DNA of 25,456 nt from Rhodocyclaceae bacterium (GTDB taxonomy: Bacteria > Pseudomonadota > Gammaproteobacteria > Burkholderiales > Rhodocyclaceae): the NCBI GenBank assembly GCA_023253415.1, contig JALRGK010000113.1, positions 1 to 25,456 on the forward strand, in the 5' to 3' direction. A program made the translations under genes and the position numbers. A model generated the notes under the pieces. It was not told the DNA's origin. It ran no database searches and saw only the letters and a program-made list of their open reading frames with translations. Of the stretch, positions 7,781-15,615 are shown one piece after another (position 1 is the first letter of the stretch; each line of letters begins with the position of its first letter).

Positions 7781-8659
7781 TTATTTGTTGCTGAGATCAT
7801 TGCGCAACTGGTTGTAGACCGGCTGCGTTTGAGGGGTGACGCCGCGCCACAGGGTAAAAGCAACGGCGGCCTGTTCGACGAGCATCCCCAATCCGTCTGC
7901 CAGATGCCGTACGCCTGCGTTTTGTTGTGCCTGTAGGAAAGGGGTGAGCGCTTTGCCATACATCATGTCGTAGGCGAAGGCATCGCTGGTTAAGGTGCCC
8001 GTTGGTAGGGTAATGCTTTCGCCACCGAGACTGGCGCTGGTGGCGTTAATGACGACATCGAAAGAACCTGCGGAGGCAGTAAGCCGATCTAAATGACCCA
8101 AACCACATCCTAGAAGCACACAGTTTGCGCGCTGCGGCGCAAATAGCTCGGCGAGAGCCTCAGCACGAGCGGCGGTACGATTGGCAATTACGAGCGCTGC
8201 CGGATGTGCTGCCAGGAGTGGCAGGATAACGCCGCGGGATGCCCCGCCAGCACCCAGCAGCAGAATGCGCTTTCCTGCTAACGATAAACCGTGGCGCTGT
8301 TGCAGGTCGTTGAGTAATCCTTGGCCATCAGTGTTGTCACCAAGCAGACCTTCAGTTGTCCAGGCCAGTGTATTGACTGCGCCAGCGAGCGCGGCACGCT
8401 CGCTTAAAAGCCCGTGTTGTTTTACGTACTGCCAGGCTACTTCTTTATGCGGTACTGTAATGTTGACGCCACAAAACCCTTCTTTGGGCAGCTGTGTGAG
8501 CCGTGTTTGCAGAGATTCCGGTGATACATCGATGGCTTCGTAGCTCAGTTGTTGTCCAGTCTGTTCTGCAAATGCGGCATGAATTTTTGGTGACATCGAA
8601 TGATGGATCGGGTGGCCGAGAACGGCATAGTGGTCGGTGTGGCAACTTTGGTCGGTCAT
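7781..8659 (-). CDS. aroE: Shikimate dehydrogenase
   Basis: 292-residue NADP-dependent enzyme that reduces 3-dehydroshikimate to shikimate, on the route to aromatic amino acids and folate. The shikimate-binding motif HSMSPKIH (20-27), catalytic lysine K72 in NITVPHKE and D111 in DNTDG correspond to E. coli K65 and D102. The glycine-rich nucleotide loop is GAGGASRG, followed by VIANRTAARAE; the NRT element is the usual NADP phosphate-binding signature. It is slightly longer than E. coli AroE (272). Its start overlaps the TonB-like stop as ATGA, which indicates translational coupling. Confidence 0.95.
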   Translation of the reverse strand: MTDQSCHTDHYAVLGHPIHHSMSPKIHAAFAEQTGQQLSYEAIDVSPESLQTRLTQLPKEGFCGVNITVPHKEVAWQYVKQHGLLSERAALAGAVNTLAWTTEGLLGDNTDGQGLLNDLQQRHGLSLAGKRILLLGAGGASRGVILPLLAAHPAALVIANRTAARAEALAELFAPQRANCVLLGCGLGHLDRLTASAGSFDVVINATSASLGGESITLPTGTLTSDAFAYDMMYGKALTPFLQAQQNAGVRHLADGLGMLVEQAAVAFTLWRGVTPQTQPVYNQLRNDLSNK

Positions 8660-9447
8660 CGGGTTTCCAGTGCATCGCCTCGGGTAAATGTCCAGGTGCG
8701 TGTGATATCCAGAAAGTCGGTTTCTTTCCGGATGTCCGGGGGGAAAGGCGCGAAAGGTGATGACATCATCACAATCCGCTTGGCGGCATCATCCAGAACT
8801 TTGTTACCTGAAGAGCGGACGACAATGATACGGTCGACGCTGCCATCAGGACGCAATGCCACAGAGAGCACCAACGAGCCGAAGAAACGGCCACGCGCTT
8901 CTTCTGGATAATTCATGGCGCCAATTCGTTCTACCTTGAGCCGCCAATCGGTCAGATACTGACTGTAGCGATAGTCCTTCATATTCGGTGTCAGAGTGAC
9001 ACGTCGGCCGCCATTTATATTGCTGGGCTGACTACTGTTAGAAACCGCGCTACGGGACAGCAATTCGGCAGGGGATAGATTGCTGATGGCGCTAGCTGCA
9101 GCAGCTGGTGCGGGCATTGCCTGTGGTTTAACGAGCGTAGTTCGCGGTGCGTTGCGGTTGGCCGTAGTCCGTTTTGACGGCGGGGTATGTGCTGTCGCCT
9201 TGCTGCTGGTTGGCATCGATTGGGTAGCCGTCCGGAAGGAGACATTGAGCGACTTGTCGCTACGCTCGGGGAGTTTGATACCGTAGCGGGGCGCTAGAAT
9301 GACCAGGTGCGCGATGCATGACATCCCTAGTGCCAGCCAGAGTAACCGGTCGTTAAATAGCAGACGCCACCCCAGCGGCTTGAGCGACCAGTGCTCCGGT
9401 TCGCCGTTCAGCAAAGGCTTTTGAGAAGAGTCGTACGCCGCGGACAT
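8656..9447 (-). CDS. TonB-like energy transducer protein
   Basis: 263 residues with TonB architecture: a short cytoplasmic N-terminus, one transmembrane segment (about 34-53), a long low-complexity Pro/Ala/Ser/Thr-rich periplasmic linker (about 70-150), and a TonB C-terminal domain (about 170-255) with YPEEARGRFFGSLVLSVALRPDGSV and VLDDAAKRIVMMSSPFAPFP. TonB passes proton-motive force from ExbB/ExbD to outer-membrane receptors. No exbB, exbD or receptor gene is near. Instead it sits between an RNB ribonuclease (41 bp upstream) and aroE (ATGA overlap). The linker has few of the Pro-Lys/Pro-Glu repeats of classical TonB, so it may be an orphan TonB paralogue with a structural or envelope role. 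Confidence 0.8.
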   Translation of the reverse strand: MSAAYDSSQKPLLNGEPEHWSLKPLGWRLLFNDRLLWLALGMSCIAHLVILAPRYGIKLPERSDKSLNVSFRTATQSMPTSSKATAHTPPSKRTTANRNAPRTTLVKPQAMPAPAAAASAISNLSPAELLSRSAVSNSSQPSNINGGRRVTLTPNMKDYRYSQYLTDWRLKVERIGAMNYPEEARGRFFGSLVLSVALRPDGSVDRIIVVRSSGNKVLDDAAKRIVMMSSPFAPFPPDIRKETDFLDITRTWTFTRGDALETR

Positions 9448-9488
9448 GTTTCTATTGTAGCCTTGTCGGCTGAACCGGTGATCAGTGA

Positions 9489-11534
9489 CTAAAGCGTTTT
9501 TGCTGCTGTCTGAGCCTCAACATTTGGAACCTCTCCGTTCCCTTCTGCCTGGGCTTCATCCGCTTCTTCAGCATCAACCAGAGCATCTTCAATCGGCACT
9601 TCATCGAGTAACTCGAGGGTTTCGTCGGAAGCTGTGCCACCGCTTAATACGCTCTCAAACCGGCTGTGAATGCTCAGATCCAGCAAGTCGGGCTGGCCCA
9701 GTGTCAGATGAATGCGGCTACCCGGCGCCAACTCGGGTGCGGAAGGCACCTGGACAACGAGGGGTAGGTCATCGACCCGGACATTGGGTGCATTGCGCAT
9801 CAGTGTGCCCGCTACCTGCGTGGTACCTGTTTGCTGGAGCCAGCGTAGACACCAGTAACGCTCCATGCGTCGCTGGAAGTCGGCGTATCCGGTATACGTC
9901 AAATCAAAATCCCGCATGGCGGCAAACAGTTCTGCGGAGCGGGGTGCGAATACGGGGGGCTTGTCCGATAAAACGGCAATCAGTTGCCATTGATTAATCA
10001 GATCGGAGTAGCGGCGTAGCGGAGAGGTACTCCAGGCATAGCAGGCAACGCCAAGTCCTTCGTGTGGCATGGCATTCGTGGTCATGCGCACCTTGCCGGC
10101 AACTTGTCCGCGGTAGAGGCCGGGGACGCCCTTATCCGCTAAAAGTTGCCCCCAGGTCGCGTTCGCGAGAATCATGAGCTCGGCCACCAGCATATCGACC
10201 GGGCTACCGCGTTTACGTGCTTCTATCTGTACGGTGCAGGCAGCCGGGTCCAGAATGGCGCCGGTGCTTTTATCGTGCAGCGGGCCATCAATCTGGTAAT
10301 GGTAATCATGCAGACCCGCTTGCGCCGAAGCTTTGCCACGGCGTCCCGCGCAGGCGGCAGCAAAACGCCAGAGTGTCAGCAGGGCCTCACCATGGGGGCA
10401 TTCCGGGGTTGTGCCCGCGTTCAGACGGTCGGCCACCATGTGCGGTTCAATCTCATGCAGCCGCAAGTTGGCGGCAATCGGCACCCGTTCGACCCGCGAT
10501 TCATGGCCGAGAATCTCGAAGTCATCGCTGGTGCTGACATAGAGGGAAATGGCCGGGCAGGCGCGACCTGCTGCTAGCGTAAAGCGCTCGACGAGGCTAT
10601 CGGGCAACATCGTGATTTTGTGCCCGGGCATATAGACCGTGGACAGGCGTGCGCGTGCGACTGCATCGTGTGGTGAGCCCGGTAGAATGCCCAGTCCCGG
10701 CGCGGCAATATGAATGCCGAAACGCCAGCCAATGCCCGGTAGACGTGTCACGGACAACGCATCGTCAATCTCAGTGGTGTTGGCGTCGTCAATCGAGACA
10801 GCCTGAACATCGGCCAGTGGCAGTTCGCCAAAAACGGCCGGTTCGGGCAGTTGGGGAAAACCGGTGCCTTTGGGGAAACGTTCCGCGGCAAAGCGGCGGA
10901 AGTGCCAGTGGTAGGCATCCGGAAATGCGCCGCAGCGTAGTAGGAGTGCTGCCGATGATTCCTTGGTTTGTTCACATGCCGCTTCAAAGGCTTTGACTTC
11001 CGGTCGGTTGCGATCAGGCTGTACAAGTAGCGCGTCGACCTGGTTGGCAAGCTCGGTCGGCAGGTTGCCAGCGACCAGTTGGGAGACCATGCGTTCAATT
11101 GCTTCCGCCTGTAGGCGCTTCTTTTCGGCACCAGCCAGCGCGGCTTTCAGGATGTCGGGTGGTGCCCGGCGGAACATGCCCTTGCCGCGACGATGAAAAT
11201 ACAGGGGCGCACCCTGTATGGCCAGTAGTAGGGCCGTCGCCTCAATCGCCGAAGGCGTGTGGCCATAGTAGTCTGCCGCCAGTTCGCTAAAGCCGAACTC
11301 GTTGTCCGTGGCGCATTCCCACAGAAAGGCAGGATCCATGTCTGCCGCCAGCGGTTCTGCGGCCGGTAACAATTGGGCCGGGGACGGGTCTTTGAACCGC
11401 AACAGAACCTGCACAGCCTTCAGCTTTTGGCGCTTACCTCCGGGTAGCTCGACTTGCAGGTTGGTGTTCTGGTCGGCCTGAACGCTGGCGGCACGAAATG
11501 CACCGCTTTCCTCGAAGAGGACATACTCACTCAT
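9489..11534 (-). CDS. RNase II family (RNB domain) exoribonuclease
   Basis: 681-residue RNB-domain protein. The catalytic aspartate cluster is VSIDDANTTEIDDALS (D249, E255, D257, D258), which aligns by spacing with E. coli RNase II D201, D207, D209 and D210. Further RNB motifs are ARARLSTVYMPGHKITMLPDS region (about 290-310) and STSPLRRYSDLINQWQL near residue 500. It would degrade single-stranded RNA 3' to 5'. The N-terminus (1-230) has no obvious paired cold-shock domains, and the C-terminus ends in an acidic Glu/Ala tail (about 640-681). These features resemble the divergent RNase II-like proteins found next to tonB-aroE in betaproteobacteria more than canonical rnb or rnr. It starts 11 bp after the uppP stop. 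Confidence 0.88.
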   Translation of the reverse strand: MSEYVLFEESGAFRAASVQADQNTNLQVELPGGKRQKLKAVQVLLRFKDPSPAQLLPAAEPLAADMDPAFLWECATDNEFGFSELAADYYGHTPSAIEATALLLAIQGAPLYFHRRGKGMFRRAPPDILKAALAGAEKKRLQAEAIERMVSQLVAGNLPTELANQVDALLVQPDRNRPEVKAFEAACEQTKESSAALLLRCGAFPDAYHWHFRRFAAERFPKGTGFPQLPEPAVFGELPLADVQAVSIDDANTTEIDDALSVTRLPGIGWRFGIHIAAPGLGILPGSPHDAVARARLSTVYMPGHKITMLPDSLVERFTLAAGRACPAISLYVSTSDDFEILGHESRVERVPIAANLRLHEIEPHMVADRLNAGTTPECPHGEALLTLWRFAAACAGRRGKASAQAGLHDYHYQIDGPLHDKSTGAILDPAACTVQIEARKRGSPVDMLVAELMILANATWGQLLADKGVPGLYRGQVAGKVRMTTNAMPHEGLGVACYAWSTSPLRRYSDLINQWQLIAVLSDKPPVFAPRSAELFAAMRDFDLTYTGYADFQRRMERYWCLRWLQQTGTTQVAGTLMRNAPNVRVDDLPLVVQVPSAPELAPGSRIHLTLGQPDLLDLSIHSRFESVLSGGTASDETLELLDEVPIEDALVDAEEADEAQAEGNGEVPNVEAQTAAKTL

Positions 11535-11545
11535 GGCGCATCCGT

Positions 11546-12370
11546 TTAGTGGGCAGACCAGCTAACCATACCGGTATAGGCGGTGACCAGCACAATCAGG
11601 CCAAAAATGATCCGGTACCAGGCGAAGATCATGAAGTTATGCGTGGTGATGTACCGCAACAACCAGCGGATACAGAGGAATGCTGAAATAAATGCGGATA
11701 CGAAGCCGACAGCCCACATGCTCAGATCTGTGTTTTGAATTGTCGACCATTCTTTGTAAACCTGGTAAATCGTTGCGACGCCCAGCGTCGGAATCGCCAG
11801 AAAGAATGAGAATTCGGTGGCCGCTTTGCGAGACAAGCCCATGAGCAAGCCACCGATAATGGTGGCGCCAGAACGGGATGTACCCGGGATCAATGCGAAC
11901 GCTTGAATGCACCCGAGCATTAGGGCGTCTTTGATCGTCATGTCATCGACAGACGGCACGCGGACGCGATGGGCGCGTTTTTCTGCCCAGAAGATGAACA
12001 GTGCCCCGACAATAAAGGCGGTGGCCACGGAAATCGGATTAAACAGGTGGGCTTTAATCGTTTTGTGAAATAGCAAGCCAAGTATCGCCAGCGGCATAAA
12101 AGCCACGGCAACGTTGATCAGGAAACGTTGTGCCTTGCGGCTGGTGGGGCAGGAGGCAATGGTTTCCCAGAGGCGGGCGCGGTACTCCCAGACGACGGCC
12201 AGGATGGCGCCAAACTGGATAACGATCTCAAAGATCTTGCCAGCATCATCATTAAAGTCGAGCAGGTCACCCGCTAGAATCAGATGGCCCGTAGAGGAAA
12301 TCGGAAGAAATTCGGTCAGACCCTCGACAACGCCGAGAATCAGGGCTTTGAGCAGCAGTAGGGTGTCCAT
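11546..12370 (-). CDS. uppP: Undecaprenyl-diphosphatase (BacA/UppP)
   Basis: 274-residue polytopic inner-membrane protein that converts undecaprenyl diphosphate to undecaprenyl phosphate, recycling the carrier for peptidoglycan precursors; overproduction is known to give bacitracin resistance. The first conserved region is GVVEGLTEFLPISSTGHL, with E16, E20, S26 and H29 matching E. coli E17, E21, S27 and H30. The second is PGTSRSGATI with the catalytic arginine. Length equals the family norm (about 270). It is the first gene of the run uppP, RNB, tonB-like, aroE, mtgA, with gaps of 11, 41, -4 and 18 bp. No strong Shine-Dalgarno sequence precedes the ATG. Confidence 0.96.
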   Translation of the reverse strand: MDTLLLLKALILGVVEGLTEFLPISSTGHLILAGDLLDFNDDAGKIFEIVIQFGAILAVVWEYRARLWETIASCPTSRKAQRFLINVAVAFMPLAILGLLFHKTIKAHLFNPISVATAFIVGALFIFWAEKRAHRVRVPSVDDMTIKDALMLGCIQAFALIPGTSRSGATIIGGLLMGLSRKAATEFSFFLAIPTLGVATIYQVYKEWSTIQNTDLSMWAVGFVSAFISAFLCIRWLLRYITTHNFMIFAWYRIIFGLIVLVTAYTGMVSWSAH

Positions 12371-12417
12371 GCGGGCGGCGCTTTATAAACTGAAAGACAG
12401 GCGAGAAATCAGGGTGG

Positions 12418-12426
12418 ATTCTAACA
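12418..12426 (-). promoter_or_regulatory. Candidate extended -10 promoter for the uppP operon
   Basis: On the minus strand TGTTAGAAT forms an extended -10 element (TGn plus TAGAAT) about 48 bp before the uppP start. The hexamer 17 bp further upstream (CTATGG) is a poor -35 box, as is common for extended -10 promoters. It lies in the 86-bp gap between the channel gene and uppP. Confidence 0.35.
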
Positions 12427-12456
12427 CTCTGACGAGAGGGCCATAGAACGTCGAGA

Positions 12457-12927
12457 CTAGTGGTCGTGGTTTTCAGGGTGATGCTCGACGTGTTTAGCCA
12501 TGGGCCAGAATTTCTGCATCTCGATGAACAGAAATGAGGCAGACCAGGTGATCAGGACAAAGCCAGTCAGCGCTTCCAGGCCAGGTAGGAAGCGTAGGTC
12601 GCCATTGGCGGCCACATCTCCAAAACCCACCGTGGTGAATGAGATCCAGGATAGGTAGACGCAGTCACCCAGCAGGTCAGGTGTTGTCATTCCGAAGAGG
12701 TTACCTAAACCAAGGTGAACCATAGTGTAATAGCCCACAGCAAACACCCAGATTTCCACCGCGTGGGCAACCAGAATGACAAACACACCCAGCAGCACTC
12801 GATATCTGGGTGGGATATTCGTTAGGTTGGGCAAATGGCGCGCCATGCTGTACAGGGTTTCATAATGAATGAAAACCGCTGCAGCAATCAGGGAGCCGTT
12901 CAGAATCCAGGGCAGCAGGGAGTGCAT
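12457..12927 (-). CDS. Small potassium-channel-like membrane protein
   Basis: 156 residues from the ATG at 12927. Hydrophobic segments lie at about 4-22, 44-69 and 116-138, with a pore helix and the potassium selectivity signature TTVGFGD at 98-104. This matches the two-pore/ion-channel-2 family, in which four subunits would make one pore. There is no RCK/TrkA-N regulatory domain; the tail is short and His-rich (HVEHHPENHDH). The open frame extends upstream to 13089, but those 54 residues are not membrane-like and would overlap sites that look like NtrC-binding sites, so the shorter start is preferred, although its ribosome-binding site is weak. It is divergent from the ATP-grasp operon. Confidence 0.82.
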   Translation of the reverse strand: MHSLLPWILNGSLIAAAVFIHYETLYSMARHLPNLTNIPPRYRVLLGVFVILVAHAVEIWVFAVGYYTMVHLGLGNLFGMTTPDLLGDCVYLSWISFTTVGFGDVAANGDLRFLPGLEALTGFVLITWSASFLFIEMQKFWPMAKHVEHHPENHDH

Positions 12928-13001
12928 GAGAAATTTTAGATCGGTAACGTTCTTAATCCTAACACTCTTATTGCGGTCTGCTGCCGATACGAGCGCAGCT
13001 G

Positions 13002-13018
13002 CGCACCATGATGGGGCA
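13002..13018 (+). promoter_or_regulatory. NtrC-like binding site 1 (distal)
   Basis: CGCACCATGATGGGGCA matches the NtrC dyad consensus TGCACCA-N3-TGGTGCA at 12 of 14 defined positions. Its centre is about 137 bp upstream of the transcription start predicted from the sigma-54 element at 13120-13136. It lies in the 249-bp region between divergent genes, so it could also affect the channel gene. Confidence 0.6.
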
Positions 13019-13042
13019 ATCTGCGTAGGTAGGATGCGGTGG

Positions 13043-13059
13043 CGCACCATAAGCGCGCA
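13043..13059 (+). promoter_or_regulatory. NtrC-like binding site 2 (proximal, weaker)
   Basis: CGCACCATAAGCGCGCA keeps the left half-site GCACCA and the right GCA, with 10 of 14 consensus positions matching. Its centre is 41 bp (about four helical turns) from site 1 and about 96 bp upstream of the predicted start, so the two dimers would lie on the same face of the helix. Confidence 0.45.
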
Positions 13060-13119
13060 TCTCGTATCGAAAAAGCCTTCGTTCATCACAATTTTTTTCT
13101 TATTCTCTGCAAGAGCGGG

Positions 13120-13136
13120 TTGGCACGGTTCTTGTA
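13120..13136 (+). promoter_or_regulatory. Sigma-54-type -24/-12 promoter of the first operon
   Basis: TTGGCACG-GTTC-TTGTA matches the -24 block perfectly. GG (13122-13123) is followed after exactly 10 bp by the -12 dinucleotide, which is GT (13134-13135) instead of the usual GC. Predicted transcription start is about 13147, 30 bp before the ATG at 13177. A T-rich tract (about 13091-13106) between the activator-like sites and the promoter could allow bending, perhaps with IHF. Confidence 0.65.
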
Positions 13137-13176
13137 TTGGTTGGGGTGATATTTGTTCGCAGATGCGAGGATCGCC

Positions 13177-14583
13177 ATGTTTGACGAAATGCTGCTGGAA
13201 AACGGTACTGTCCGTTCACACTACGCCGGTTTTGAACGCTGGAAGTCTGCCCGAGAGGCGGGATTTCTCGAGAGTAAGAAAGCCGAGGCTGACCATCTGT
13301 TTCGTCAGGTCGGCATTACTTTCTCGGTATATGGCGACGATGTGGGCACCGAACGTCTCATTCCTTTTGATCTGGTCCCGCGGATTATTCCGGCCTCACA
13401 TTGGGCGCGCCTAGAGAAAGGGCTGGCGCAACGCGTCCAGGCGTTGAATCTGTTTCTCAAGGATGTTTACGGTCGGGGCGACATTCTGCGGGCTGGCATT
13501 ATTCCTGCTAATCGTGTGCTTGGTAATGCCCAGTTCCGTAAGGAAATGCTGGAGCTGGATGTACCATCGGGCATCTACGCCATGATTGCCGGTATTGACC
13601 TGGTCTGTGTTGGTGAAAACGAGTGGTATGTGCTGGAAGACAATCTGCGTGTGCCATCGGGTGTCTCGTACATGCTGGAAAACCGGAAGATGATGATGCG
13701 TCTGTTTCCGGACCTGTTTGGCGCACACCGCATTGCGCCCGTTGCGCACTACCCCGATCTGCTGCTTGAAACCTTGCGTCAAGGTGCGCCGGACTCGCTG
13801 GAGGATCCGGTCGTCGTTGTGTTGACGCCGGGGTTATATAACTCTGCCTACTTTGAACATGCCTTCCTGGCGCAGCAAATGGGCGTTGAACTGGTCGAGG
13901 GCAAAGACCTCGTGGTTGAAGACGACACCGTTTACATGCAAACGACCCATGGGAAGAAGCGTGTGGATGTAATTTACCGCCGGATCGACGACGATTACCT
14001 CGATCCGGAAGTCTTTAACAAGGATTCGATGCTGGGTGTGCCTGGGCTGATGCGTGCGTATCGTGCCGGGCGGGTAACGCTGGCAAATGCGATCGGCACC
14101 GGTGTCGCTGACGATAAGTCGATCTATCCGTATGTGCCGGATATGATCCGCTTCTATCTGGGGCAGGAGCCGATTCTGCATAACGTACCGACGCATATCT
14201 GCTCGGAACCGGATTCACTCAAATATGTGCTCGACAATCTGGAGGAGCTCGTTGTCAAAGAGGTGCATGGTGCGGGTGGCTACGGGATGCTCATCGGACC
14301 ATCGGCCTCAAAGGCCGAGATCGCCGACTTCCGGGCCAAGCTCATCGCGCATCCGGACGCTTATATCGCCCAGCCCACATTGTCGTTATCAACCTGTCCG
14401 ACGATGGTTGAGAAGGGTATTGCGCCACGCCATATCGATCTGCGACCTTTTGTCCTGACATCGCCTTCTGGTGTCCGTATGGTGCCCGGTGGTTTGACCC
14501 GGGTTGCGCTGAAGGAAGGGTCTCTGGTCGTGAACTCGTCGCAAGGCGGCGGCACCAAAGATACCTGGGTTGCTGCCGACTGA
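13177..14583 (+). CDS. Circularly permuted ATP-grasp protein (DUF404/DUF407, COG2308)
   Basis: 468 residues from the ATG at 13177, which has GAGG six bases upstream; an earlier TTG at 13153 in frame lacks this. The protein belongs to the circularly permuted ATP-grasp type 2 family, predicted amide/peptide ligases. Visible conserved elements are EDNLRVPSG (154-162), ENRKMMMRLFP, VVLTPGLYNSAYFEH, the glycine-rich loop VVKEVHGAGGYGM (359-371), HIDLRPF (419-425) and GGLTRVA with GGGTKDTWV near the end. The acidic and basic residues expected for ATP and metal binding appear intact. It heads the operon with an alpha-E gene (48 bp) and anbu. In comparative studies such genes pair with alpha-E and transglutaminase genes; the substrate is unknown. 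Expression is probably sigma-54 dependent. Confidence 0.9.
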   Translation: MFDEMLLENGTVRSHYAGFERWKSAREAGFLESKKAEADHLFRQVGITFSVYGDDVGTERLIPFDLVPRIIPASHWARLEKGLAQRVQALNLFLKDVYGRGDILRAGIIPANRVLGNAQFRKEMLELDVPSGIYAMIAGIDLVCVGENEWYVLEDNLRVPSGVSYMLENRKMMMRLFPDLFGAHRIAPVAHYPDLLLETLRQGAPDSLEDPVVVVLTPGLYNSAYFEHAFLAQQMGVELVEGKDLVVEDDTVYMQTTHGKKRVDVIYRRIDDDYLDPEVFNKDSMLGVPGLMRAYRAGRVTLANAIGTGVADDKSIYPYVPDMIRFYLGQEPILHNVPTHICSEPDSLKYVLDNLEELVVKEVHGAGGYGMLIGPSASKAEIADFRAKLIAHPDAYIAQPTLSLSTCPTMVEKGIAPRHIDLRPFVLTSPSGVRMVPGGLTRVALKEGSLVVNSSQGGGTKDTWVAAD

Positions 14584-14631
14584 TGTGTTATCAAATTGTC
14601 TGATCTGTGCTGTTCATTTTAAGGAAGTCTC

Positions 14632-15597
14632 ATGCTTTCCCGCACCGCTGATAGTCTTTACTGGATGGCGCGCTACACCGAGCGTGCCGAGAACACGGCT
14701 AGGCTGATCGATATTGGTCTGCAGCAATCGCTATTGCCGGGGCAGCAGCGCGAGGCTGAAGCTAGCCTAGCCGGTATGCTCGGATTGGCCGAACTGATGC
14801 CGGTGTATCAGAAAAAATTTGGGGAAGTAAATCCAGACGCCGTCATACGCTTCATGGTGCTGGATGAAGAGAACCCCTCGTCCATCTGGTGTAGCTTGCA
14901 CAATGCGCGTGAAAATGCGCGTGCGGTGCGTGGGCAGATCACCACTGGGATGTGGGAAACCATGAACACGACATGGCTTGAGTTTCTCCAGCTTTGTGAA
15001 CAAGGCTTACCGTTGAACGAGCCGGGAAAATTTTTCGAGTGGGTTCAGATGCGCTCGCATCTTTCACGCGGCATCACGATTGGCACCATGTACAAGGATG
15101 AGGCGTTTCGCTTCATCCGCCTAGGCACCTTTATTGAACGGGCTGATAGTACGGCGCGGATGATTGATCTGCGTTTTCAGGATATCGAACAGCAGGATGC
15201 CGTGTCCGGTATGCTGGACCCACACGATCCGGAATATGCGGTTCGTGAGTTCTATCACTGGGAAGCAGTACTTCGCTCCTTGTCGGCTTTCGAGGCATAC
15301 CGCAAGGTTTACCGAGATACAATCAGTGGTAGCCGAGTTGCCGAGCTTTTGATTCTCAACAAAGACATGCCACGTTCGATTGCCTCCTGCGTGAATGAAA
15401 TTGTGGCAAATCTGGCAAACGTCGGTAATGGCAATTCCCGCGAAACACGTCGCCGTGCTGGCAAACTCGCCGCAACCCTACGCTATCTGACCATTGAGGA
15501 GATTGCAGAGGATGGGTTGCACGACTGGTTAACGAAATTACTTGCTGATCTTGACGATCTGGGGGTTAGAATTCGCCAGGATTTTCTGGTTCTCTGA
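14632..15597 (+). CDS. Alpha-E domain protein (DUF403, COG2307)
   Basis: 321-residue, mostly helical protein. The diagnostic N-terminus is LSRTADSLYWMARYTERAEN, and a second family block is RFIRLGTFIERADSTARMIDLR (about 160-182, in two parts), followed by FEAYRKVYRDTISGSRVAELLI. The alpha-E domain is named for its conserved glutamates; it occurs almost only beside, or fused to, circularly permuted ATP-grasp proteins and is thought to work with them as a partner or second catalytic unit. Its biochemical role has not been established as far as I know. The ATG has AAGGAAG a few bases upstream. It sits between the ATP-grasp gene and anbu (18 bp before anbu), as expected for this operon type. Confidence 0.92.
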   Translation: MLSRTADSLYWMARYTERAENTARLIDIGLQQSLLPGQQREAEASLAGMLGLAELMPVYQKKFGEVNPDAVIRFMVLDEENPSSIWCSLHNARENARAVRGQITTGMWETMNTTWLEFLQLCEQGLPLNEPGKFFEWVQMRSHLSRGITIGTMYKDEAFRFIRLGTFIERADSTARMIDLRFQDIEQQDAVSGMLDPHDPEYAVREFYHWEAVLRSLSAFEAYRKVYRDTISGSRVAELLILNKDMPRSIASCVNEIVANLANVGNGNSRETRRRAGKLAATLRYLTIEEIAEDGLHDWLTKLLADLDDLGVRIRQDFLVL

Positions 15598-15615
15598 TTT
15601 TTTTCCCGATCACAT

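Noticed and set aside
12928..13089. Longer N-terminus for the channel protein
   Set aside because: The extra residues are not hydrophobic or family-like and overlap the NtrC-like sites; the first transmembrane helix begins right after the ATG at 12927.
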